Shown here: positions 1-5,978 of the stretch, in pieces
How positions within the stretch are numbered: the stretch's first letter is position 1
Layout of the letters: every line of letters begins with the position of its first letter
NCBI GenBank assembly: GCA_025360565.1
Contig: JANYBY010000181.1
Span: 1-5,978, forward strand
DNA length: 5,978 nucleotides
Direction of reading: 5' to 3'
From: Bacteroidota bacterium
GTDB lineage: Bacteria > Bacteroidota > Bacteroidia > B-17B0 > Aurantibacillaceae
Translations under genes and position numbers: made by a program
The notes under the pieces: model-generated
Told to the model about the DNA's origin: nothing
The model's database searches: none
Seen by the model: only the letters and a program-made list of their open reading frames with translations

Positions 1-1
1 T

Positions 2-1543
2 TTTGCAAAAACAATTAATTGCTTTAGCATAAGTGCCGAAGGTGAAGCCTGCGATAAATGCGAATCCTGCACTTCTTTTAATTCCGGCTCCGCGTTAAAT
101 GTATATGAATTAGATGCCGCGAGTAATAATTCGGTTGAAGATATTCGGAATTTAGTTGACCAGGTAAGATTTGCGCCACAACTTGGCGAATATAAAGTTT
201 ATATTATTGACGAGGTGCACATGTTAAGCACCGCTGCCTTTAACGCATTTTTAAAAACGCTTGAAGAACCGCCAAAACACGCCAAATTTATTTTAGCCAC
301 AACGGAAAAACATAAAATAATTCCAACTATTTTATCGCGATGCCAGGTTTTTAATTTTAATCGAATTAAACCGGAAGATATAAGCGGGCATTTAGCGTTT
401 ATGGCAAAAAGTGAAGGTGTAAGTTCTGAACCGGAAGCTTTGCAGGTTATAGCACAAAAGGCTGACGGCAGTTTACGCGACGCCTGTTCTATTTTTGATC
501 AAATGGTTGCTTTTACCGGAAATCATTTAACCTACAAACAGGTTGTTGAGAATTTACATGTACTTGATTACGATTATTATTTTAAAATAACCGACGCATT
601 TATGGTGCAAAATTTGCCCGAGATAATGCTCACCTTTGATGATATTTTAAAAAGAGGATTTGACGGGCATAATTTTTTGTTAGGCCTTGGCGAACATTTG
701 CGAAATTTATTGGTAAGTAAAGATCCGCAAACGGTGGCCTTGTTAGAAGTGAGCGAAACTTTAAAACAGCGTTACGCGGTTCAATCACAAAAATGCAATT
801 TACCATTTTTACTAAAGTCACTCGCGCTAATTAGTAAAACAGATGTAAGTTATAAGAACGCCAAAAACCAGCGCTTGCTTGTTGAGATGGCTTTAATGCA
901 ATTAACTTTTTTAACTGCGTCGACCGATGCAGAAAAAAAAAAGGATGATCTAGAAACTGTTATTCAAGCTTCCGTTACAGCTACAGCAAGTTCACCTGTT
1001 CAAAAAATTTCGGCAGTGAGCGAACCCGAAATTAAATTTGCCGAAAAACCAACTGTTTCTTTTAATGAATTAAAAATTAAATCGGGTTTTAGTTTAAATG
1101 AAGCTAAAAGCGTAACGCTTGTTAAAGAAGAAAAAAAAGTTGTATCCAATGATCCCGTTATTGAAACAACAAATACAACAGAGCTTACGTTTGACGCCAT
1201 TAAAGCGGCCATTTTTGCCTATGCTGAAAATAAGCAGCAACAAGGTTCGCGGCAATTATTTGTTACCCTTACAACTTCCGGTATTGAGTTTAAAAACAAT
1301 TTAATTACGCTAACCATAAATAATGAAACGCAGCGGGAACAGCTTCAAAATATTAAACAGGATTTTTTAGATGAGATCCGCAAAAATTTAAATACGAATT
1401 TAATTGGGCTTGAAATAGCGATCACCAAAACGCAAGCACAAACAAAAGCTTATAAGCCGGCAGACATTTTTAAAAGTATGGCCGAAAAAAACGCCGCTCT
1501 TTTAGAATTAAAAAAACGCTTCGACCTTGAAATTGATTATTAA
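2..1543 (+). CDS. dnaX: DNA polymerase III subunit gamma/tau, 5'-truncated by window edge
   Basis: This is the ATPase subunit of the clamp loader, which opens the sliding clamp and loads it on primed DNA at the replication fork. The frame is open from base 2 and gives 513 residues. Comparing cysteine positions with E. coli DnaX, about 55-60 N-terminal residues, including the Walker A P-loop, lie outside the window. Visible in order (window residue numbers): the zinc cysteines C7, C17, C20 and C23; Walker B VYIIDEVHML (66-75); sensor 1 LATTEK (98-103); the arginine-finger SRC motif (112-114); sensor 2 GSLRDA (156-161); the collar domain to about residue 305; a low-complexity linker (about 306-395); and a tau-like C-terminal domain ending in a segment with AEKNAALLELKKRF. 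No internal start is needed: a GTG at 215 falls inside Walker B and is a valine codon. An A10 tract at residues 311-314 may produce a shorter gamma form (separate entry). The family call is secure; the tail's partner contacts are inferred. Confidence 0.97.
   Translation, partial: FAKTINCFSISAEGEACDKCESCTSFNSGSALNVYELDAASNNSVEDIRNLVDQVRFAPQLGEYKVYIIDEVHMLSTAAFNAFLKTLEEPPKHAKFILATTEKHKIIPTILSRCQVFNFNRIKPEDISGHLAFMAKSEGVSSEPEALQVIAQKADGSLRDACSIFDQMVAFTGNHLTYKQVVENLHVLDYDYYFKITDAFMVQNLPEIMLTFDDILKRGFDGHNFLLGLGEHLRNLLVSKDPQTVALLEVSETLKQRYAVQSQKCNLPFLLKSLALISKTDVSYKNAKNQRLLVEMALMQLTFLTASTDAEKKKDDLETVIQASVTATASSPVQKISAVSEPEIKFAEKPTVSFNELKIKSGFSLNEAKSVTLVKEEKKVVSNDPVIETTNTTELTFDAIKAAIFAYAENKQQQGSRQLFVTLTTSGIEFKNNLITLTINNETQREQLQNIKQDFLDEIRKNLNTNLIGLEIAITKTQAQTKAYKPADIFKSMAEKNAALLELKKRFDLEIDY
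933..953 (+). promoter_or_regulatory. Candidate slippage/frameshift site in dnaX (A10 followed by stops in both other frames)
   Basis: Ten consecutive A's (933-942) and a G at 943 encode the KKK of EKKKDD. The end of the run reads A AAA AAG in frame, the same heptamer used in E. coli dnaX. After a -1 shift the next codons are GGA and TGA (stop at 946-948). A +1 shift meets TAG at 951-953. Either shift therefore ends the protein at once, right after the collar domain, leaving a clamp-loader core of roughly 370 residues if the missing N-terminus is counted. I saw no strong stem-loop downstream and no Shine-Dalgarno-like stimulator upstream, so slippage of RNA polymerase on the A run, as known for Thermus dnaX, fits better than ribosomal frameshifting. 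Long A runs also arise by chance in AT-rich lysine codons, so function is inferred. Confidence 0.5.
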
Positions 1544-1559
1544 TCTTACAAAAAAAACC

Positions 1560-4508
1560 ATGAAGGTAAACGAACTTTTTCGCGTTTTTATTTTATTCAT
1601 CCTTACAGCAAGCATTACCGCTCAAACAAAACCCGGCGGCAATGCTAAGCCTGTGGCCGACTTGAATACGCCAACCAAATACGAATACGCTTTGAACGAC
1701 CCATTAAACGCTCGTATTTATACGTTAAAGAACGGGATGAAAGTTTATTTATCTGTTTACAAGAACGCGCCGCGCATTCAAACATACATTGCGGTAAATG
1801 CCGGAAGCAAAAATGACCCGGCAAATGCCACCGGGCTTGCACATTATTTGGAACACATGGTTTTTAAAGGAACCGATGTTTTTGGAACCAAAGACTGGAA
1901 AAAAGAAAGTGCCGAAATAAAAAAAATTGAGGATCTATACGAAGTTTATCGCAAAACAACAGATGCTTTAATCCGCAAAAATATTTATCACCGCATTGAC
2001 AGCATAAGCGGAGTAGCTTCAAGGTATAGCATTGCCAACGAATATGACAAAATGCTTGCCTCTATTGGTGCCGACGGAAGTAACGCCTCTACCTCCTTTG
2101 ACCAAACAGTTTATCAGTGCGATATTCCTTCAAACCAAATAGGCAACTGGTTAAAAATAGAATCAGAACGTTTTCGCAAATTAGTTTTGCGCTTATTTCA
2201 CACCGAGTTAGAAGCCGTGTATGAAGAAAAAAACCGCTGTCTGGATAGTGACGAGGATAAAGTGTACGAAAAATTAATGGAAGGGTTGTTTCAAAAACAT
2301 ACTTACGGTACTCAAACTACAATTGGCACCATCGATCATTTAAAAAACCCATCAATGGTTGAGATCAATAATTATTTCAATAAATATTATGTTCCAAATA
2401 ACATGGCCGTTGTAATGAGCGGTGATTTTGATCCCGATAAAGTAATCATTGAAATTGAAAAGAACTTTGGTTCGTTTAAATCAAAACCATTTGATGCCTT
2501 TAAGTTTGAGCCCGAAACACCCATTACCGAAAAAGTTGTAAAAGAAGTTTTGGGCCCTGACCCCGCCAGTGTAAATCTGGCCTGGCGCTTTGCAGGCACA
2601 GGAAGTAAGGACGATGATATTTGCAGTTTAATAGCGCTGATACTTTTTAACGGGAATGCCGGTTTAATGGATCTTAATTTAATTCAAGCACAAAAGATCT
2701 TAAATGGTTTCGATATTTATTACCCTTTAAAAGATTACGGCATGTTTGGTATAACAGGCCAGCCAAAGGAAGGGCAAACATTAGAAGAAGTTGAAAAATT
2801 ACTTTTGGAACAAGTTGAATTACTTAAAAAAGGAGAATTTCCGGATTGGTTGCCCCAAGCTGCTATTACTGAATTAAAATTACGGAAGACCAAAGCACTT
2901 GAATCCAATGAAGCAAGAGCACACGAAATGCTCGACGCTTTTACCAATGGTTTAAGATGGCAAGCCGAAACAGACAGACTCGAAAGAATTTCGAAGATCA
3001 CCAAACAAGAAGTCATTGATTATACCATTAAAAATTTTCATAACAATAATTATGTAGTAGTTTATAAGCGTAACGGCGAAGACAAGTCTATTCAAAAAGT
3101 TGAGAAGCCCGCCATTACACCGGTAGAAGTAGACAGGGATAACGCCTCTCCTTTTGTAAAAAACATTATGAGATCTACCCCTCCGCCCATCGAACCAAAA
3201 TACATTGATTATAATAAGGACATCACTAAAGCCACCCTTAAATCTAACATTGAGTTATTATATAATAAAAACATCGAAAATAAATTATTTGAATTGTATT
3301 ACAAGTTCGATATCGGTAAAAACAGTGATAATGTTTTGCCTTTTGCCATTAAATACATTCCGTTTTTAAGCACCAAGGATATGAGCGCCATCCAAGTAAA
3401 ACAAGAGCTTTACAAACTCGGCTGTTCTTTTGATGTTTTTTGTGATGATGAAAATACATGGATAAACTTAACAGGTTTAAATGAGAATTTTGATAAAGCA
3501 CTTCAGCTCTTCGAAAAAATATTAGCCAACCCAATCGTTGACGAAACGGTTTTGAAAAATTTGATCGCTAATTTTATTAAAGAACGGAATGATAATAAAC
3601 TGCAAAAACAGTTGATCCTCAATCACGGCATGGTTAATTATGCGCTATACGGCAGTTTAAATCCATTTTCAAATACGGTGAGCGACGCTGATCTGACTAA
3701 ATTATCGGCAGCCGATATAACCGTTAAAATAAAAGGTTTGCCTTCTTTTCAGCATAACGTTTTATATTATGGTCCTAAGGAAATAGAAGAGTTGAAAAAA
3801 AGTTTAAACGATTATCACATCGTACCCGCTTCACTTTTACCGGTTCCTCCTCCGCTAAAATTTGAAGATAAAAAATTAGATAATACTGTTTACGTAGTTG
3901 ACTACGACATGAAACAAGCCGAGATCATTATGCTAACGAACGGTGAAACTTTTGATCCCGCAATAGTACCGATTGTAACAATGTATAACAGTTATTTTGG
4001 AGGAGGCATGAGTGGTGTTGTTTTCCAAGATCTACGCGAATCAAAAGCCCTTGCATACTCAGCGTATTCTCGATTTCAAATCCCGGATAAATTAACTAAA
4101 AAGTGTTTTAATATATCTTATATCGGTTCGCAGGCCGACAAGTTAGCCGATGCCATAAAAGGCATGCGCGATCTATTAACAAACATTCCAAAAGCGGATA
4201 ACAGCTTTAACGCGGCAAAAGAAGCCGTTCTTCAGGATATCCGTTCACAAAGGATCACAAAGGCAGATATACTTTTTAATTATCTTACAGCCCAAGATCT
4301 TGGAATTAAAACCGACATGAGAAAAGAAATTTTTGAAAAAGTAAAACTATACACGTTTAACGATGTTAAAAAATTTCAGGAACAAACCATTAAAGGCAAA
4401 CCTACCACACTTTTAGTGTTGGGAAAAAAAGACGGTTTTGATCTTAAAGTTTTAGAAAAATACGGAAGCGTTAAATTTTTAACCCTCAAAGATATTTTCG
4501 GATACTAA
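1560..4508 (+). CDS. Secreted M16 (pitrilysin/insulinase-type) zinc metallopeptidase
   Basis: A two-half M16 peptidase of 982 residues, predicted to cut peptides or unfolded proteins in the periplasm. The start at ATG 1560 is preferred because it opens directly on a signal peptide: a basic start, a hydrophobic core (about 7-17) and likely cleavage after SITA (residue 21). An in-frame ATG at 1527 would add 11 polar residues before it and overlap dnaX. The inverted zinc motif HYLEH is at 95-99 (H95, H99 ligands, E98 catalytic). E223 in ELEAVYEEKNR is the likely third ligand, with E216 seven residues before it as in insulin-degrading enzyme. The H99-E223 gap is about 124 residues against about 76 usually, because of a helical insertion (about 112-162). 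An M16 C-type domain starts near 278 (YVPNNMAVVMSGDF), and a proline-containing linker lies near 541-543. The second half lacks HxxEH (degenerate around 594-604) but keeps FGGG (813-816) and the R826/Y833 pair expected to bind substrate backbone. No lipobox cysteine is seen. The substrate is unknown. Confidence 0.93.
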   Translation: MKVNELFRVFILFILTASITAQTKPGGNAKPVADLNTPTKYEYALNDPLNARIYTLKNGMKVYLSVYKNAPRIQTYIAVNAGSKNDPANATGLAHYLEHMVFKGTDVFGTKDWKKESAEIKKIEDLYEVYRKTTDALIRKNIYHRIDSISGVASRYSIANEYDKMLASIGADGSNASTSFDQTVYQCDIPSNQIGNWLKIESERFRKLVLRLFHTELEAVYEEKNRCLDSDEDKVYEKLMEGLFQKHTYGTQTTIGTIDHLKNPSMVEINNYFNKYYVPNNMAVVMSGDFDPDKVIIEIEKNFGSFKSKPFDAFKFEPETPITEKVVKEVLGPDPASVNLAWRFAGTGSKDDDICSLIALILFNGNAGLMDLNLIQAQKILNGFDIYYPLKDYGMFGITGQPKEGQTLEEVEKLLLEQVELLKKGEFPDWLPQAAITELKLRKTKALESNEARAHEMLDAFTNGLRWQAETDRLERISKITKQEVIDYTIKNFHNNNYVVVYKRNGEDKSIQKVEKPAITPVEVDRDNASPFVKNIMRSTPPPIEPKYIDYNKDITKATLKSNIELLYNKNIENKLFELYYKFDIGKNSDNVLPFAIKYIPFLSTKDMSAIQVKQELYKLGCSFDVFCDDENTWINLTGLNENFDKALQLFEKILANPIVDETVLKNLIANFIKERNDNKLQKQLILNHGMVNYALYGSLNPFSNTVSDADLTKLSAADITVKIKGLPSFQHNVLYYGPKEIEELKKSLNDYHIVPASLLPVPPPLKFEDKKLDNTVYVVDYDMKQAEIIMLTNGETFDPAIVPIVTMYNSYFGGGMSGVVFQDLRESKALAYSAYSRFQIPDKLTKKCFNISYIGSQADKLADAIKGMRDLLTNIPKADNSFNAAKEAVLQDIRSQRITKADILFNYLTAQDLGIKTDMRKEIFEKVKLYTFNDVKKFQEQTIKGKPTTLLVLGKKDGFDLKVLEKYGSVKFLTLKDIFGY

Positions 4509-4561
4509 AATTTTATATTTATAATCTCACTTATACAATCTCAATTCTAACTTCCAGATAA
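4509..4561 (+). promoter_or_regulatory. AT-rich spacer, possible weak promoter for proline dehydrogenase
   Basis: These 53 bases separate the peptidase stop from the proline dehydrogenase start. The stretch TATATTTA (4514-4521) resembles the Bacteroidota -7 element TAnnTTTG except at the last base. I found no convincing TTG-type -33 element at the right distance, which would fall inside the end of the peptidase gene. There is no T-rich hairpin terminator here, so read-through from upstream is also possible. The start codon is preceded by an A-rich leader and not by a Shine-Dalgarno, as is usual in this phylum. Confidence 0.2.
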
Positions 4562-5725
4562 ATGATCTCGTTTGATAATACCGAAAATGCTTTTAAAGCT
4601 AAATCTGATCCTGAATTAAAGCGGTCTTACTTTTTATTTAAATTGATCGGTAATCCTTTTCTTGTAAAATACGGTGCAGGGTTTGCTCCGCTTGCCCTTC
4701 GTTTTGGATTTAAAAGCTTAATAAAAAATACCATTTTTAAACAATTTGTGGGCGGCGAAAATATTGAAGATTGCTCTAAAACCATTGCCCAACTTGGTAA
4801 GTACAACATTGGCACCATTTTAGATTACAGTGTTGAAGGAAAAGAAAGTGAAGAGGATTTTGACCATTGCCTCAACGAGACGCTTGAAACTATTCATAAA
4901 GCAAAGAATGATCCTAACATTCCTTTTTGCGTTTTTAAAGTTACAGGCCTTGCACGATTTGATCTACTGGCTAAAGTAAGCTCCGGCGAAAAGTTGGTAG
5001 AAATTGAAAATGCTGAGTGGCTTAAAGTGAAAAACAGAGTAAATAAGATTTGTAAAACAGCCTCAGAAAATAAACAAGCTATTTTTATTGATGCGGAGGA
5101 AAGCTGGATCCAACCGGCTATTGATGAGCTTGCAAATGAAAACATGGCGCAGCACAATAGATCGCAGGCCATTGTTTACAACACCTATCAGTTTTACAGG
5201 CATGATCGGCTTGCCTATTTAAAACAAACTATTGAAAAGGGGAAAGCTAACGGTTTCCACATTGGCGCCAAATTGGTTCGCGGAGCATACATGGAAAAAG
5301 AAAGAAAGCGCGCCCTTGAAATGAATTACCCCTCGCCTATTCAAACAAATAAAGAAAATGCCGATAAGGACTATAACGCCGCTTTAAAATTATGTGTTGA
5401 AAATATAAACGTCATGGGTTTGTGTGCCGGAACACATAACGAAAAAAGCAGTATGCTGTTATTGGATCTGATGGCAGAACATAAAATAGCATCTTCAGAT
5501 AAAAGAATATTCTTTTCACAGCTCATTGGTATGAGCGACCACATAAGTTATAATTTATCATTAAACGGATACAACGTGGCCAAATATGTACCCTATGGCC
5601 CTGTAAAAGATGTGCTCCCCTACTTGATCCGTCGGGCGCAGGAAAACACAAGTGTAAAAGGGCAAACAGGTCGCGAATTGAATCTAATTACACGCGAGAA
5701 AAAAAGGCGGGCTTCTATCAAATAA
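4562..5725 (+). CDS. Proline dehydrogenase, monofunctional, FAD-dependent
   Basis: Oxidises L-proline to delta-1-pyrroline-5-carboxylate, passing electrons from FAD to the membrane quinone pool; it is the first step of proline breakdown to glutamate. The 387 residues form the PRODH barrel alone, with no P5C dehydrogenase or DNA-binding domain as in enteric PutA. Matching E. coli PutA landmarks by motif: K126 in FKVTGL (K329), D177 in FIDAEES (D370), K237 in GAKLVRGAY (R431), Y342 in KYVPYGP (Y540), and Y354, R357, R358 and E361 in YLIRRAQEN (Y552, R555, R556, E559), the last four with identical spacing. The GAKLVRGAY and KYVPYGP motifs resemble mitochondrial PRODH more than PutA. A tyrosine at 342, where hydroxyproline-specific PRODH2 has serine, favours proline as substrate (inference). 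The start MISFDNTE matches the N-terminus I recall for Bacteroidota homologues. The C-terminus is basic (REKKRR). No P5C dehydrogenase gene is in the window. Confidence 0.95.
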   Translation: MISFDNTENAFKAKSDPELKRSYFLFKLIGNPFLVKYGAGFAPLALRFGFKSLIKNTIFKQFVGGENIEDCSKTIAQLGKYNIGTILDYSVEGKESEEDFDHCLNETLETIHKAKNDPNIPFCVFKVTGLARFDLLAKVSSGEKLVEIENAEWLKVKNRVNKICKTASENKQAIFIDAEESWIQPAIDELANENMAQHNRSQAIVYNTYQFYRHDRLAYLKQTIEKGKANGFHIGAKLVRGAYMEKERKRALEMNYPSPIQTNKENADKDYNAALKLCVENINVMGLCAGTHNEKSSMLLLDLMAEHKIASSDKRIFFSQLIGMSDHISYNLSLNGYNVAKYVPYGPVKDVLPYLIRRAQENTSVKGQTGRELNLITREKKRRASIK

Positions 5726-5978
5726 TATGCGTTCTTTTTTGCGGAAACTAAAACTATTTATGATTGCCTTGGAATAATAAGAAAACAAGAAAAAATCGAA
5801 GGCTTAAAAGCAAATCTTAATATTGCCAACTTACCCTAAGGAGTTTATTTTATCGAGCCGGGTAACAAAAGGGCAAGGTTTCTCAAAAATTAAAGTTCAA
5901 TTTTCTAGTCGTCCCTCAAAAAGTATCATTAAATTTTATTTTATTTGGGCGCCTTTTCGCGCTTTCACTTCAAGCCCC
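5726..5978. other. Terminal non-coding stretch, no convincing gene
   Basis: This is 253 bases of mostly AT-rich sequence after proline dehydrogenase. The only ATG frame directly downstream (5727-5777) would encode 16 residues and looks like chance. An imperfect inverted repeat (5823-5876) and an all-AT hairpin (5886-5904, AAAATT/AATTTT with a 7-base loop) could be transcript-end structures, but neither is a classic GC stem followed by a T run. Near the edge, GCGC/GCGC (5949-5952 and 5959-5962) could form a short GC hairpin. A minus-strand frame from the edge stops at 5936-5938 and may be the tail of a convergent gene. No tRNA, riboswitch or insertion-sequence end was recognised. Confidence 0.6.
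5823..5876. repeat. Two-part imperfect inverted repeat downstream of proline dehydrogenase
   Basis: TTGCC (5823-5827) and TTACCC (5831-5836) are matched in reverse complement by GGGTAA (5860-5865) and GGCAA (5872-5876). This gives a 6-bp inner and a 5-bp outer stem separated by an asymmetric 3 x 6 internal loop, around a 23-base apical loop. It could be an RNA structure at the end of the transcript, a protein-binding palindrome, or chance. No poly-T tract follows, so a standard intrinsic terminator is not supported. Confidence 0.3.

Noticed and set aside
1131..1152. A second A run (A8) in dnaX, followed by a -1 frame stop at 1150-1152
   Set aside because: Only one alternative frame closes nearby; the +1 frame stays open to about 1304. 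The run is shorter, and A7-A8 runs occur elsewhere in the window (for example 1550-1557 and 1919-1926), so it looks like background composition.
2735..3016. Antisense open frame of 93 codons inside the peptidase gene
   Set aside because: It lies opposite a well-supported coding frame with conserved M16 features, and its translation is serine/leucine-rich as expected of a shadow of that gene.
4894..5172. Antisense open frame of 92 codons inside proline dehydrogenase
   Set aside because: It overlaps conserved PRODH motifs on the other strand and has no recognisable domain of its own.
5727..5777. Small ATG frame encoding 16 residues just after proline dehydrogenase
   Set aside because: Too short, no similarity I recognise and no initiation signal; expected by chance.
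5882..5922. Short direct repeat CTCAAAAA at 5882-5889 and 5915-5922
   Set aside because: Eight mostly A bases in AT-rich spacer; two copies are not enough to propose an iteron, an operator or a mobile-element end.
5947..5964. GC-rich hairpin near the right edge considered as a terminator
   Set aside because: Only four Watson-Crick pairs plus two G-U pairs, and no T run after it on the + strand; on the minus strand the stem is shorter and is followed by A-rich, not T-rich, sequence.

Overview
The window looks like a piece of a Bacteroidota chromosome. It is AT-rich by eye, strongly favours AAA/TTT/TTA codons, and its starts are preceded by A-rich leaders with no clear Shine-Dalgarno. All three proteins have the form I associate with Bacteroidota: a DnaX with a divergent tau-like C-terminal tail, a roughly 980-residue secreted M16 peptidase with an extra helical segment in its catalytic domain, and a stand-alone proline dehydrogenase beginning MISFDNTE. 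I cannot place it below phylum level.

Layout, all on the + strand. Positions 2-1543 hold the 3' part of dnaX, the clamp-loader subunit. The reading frame is open from the window edge, and the P-loop lies outside. After a 16-base gap, 1560-4508 encodes an exported zinc peptidase of the pitrilysin/insulinase (M16) type. An AT-rich spacer of 53 bases follows, then 4562-5725 encodes proline dehydrogenase. The last 253 bases (5726-5978) contain no convincing gene, only a weak two-part inverted repeat and a short minus-strand reading frame that runs off the edge.

The three genes have unrelated jobs: replication, protein turnover in the cell envelope, and proline catabolism. The order looks like ordinary housekeeping co-directionality, not a functional system. 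dnaX and the peptidase gene are close enough to share a transcript; proline dehydrogenase could have its own promoter.

The most interesting signal is inside dnaX. A run of ten A's (933-942) ends in the heptamer A AAA AAG, and stop codons lie in both alternative frames within eleven bases after the run. Slippage here would release a short gamma-like DnaX ending just after the collar domain, as in the frameshifting described for E. coli and the transcriptional slippage described for Thermus. I saw no mobile element, CRISPR array, tRNA or rRNA, and no evidence for a previously undescribed system.
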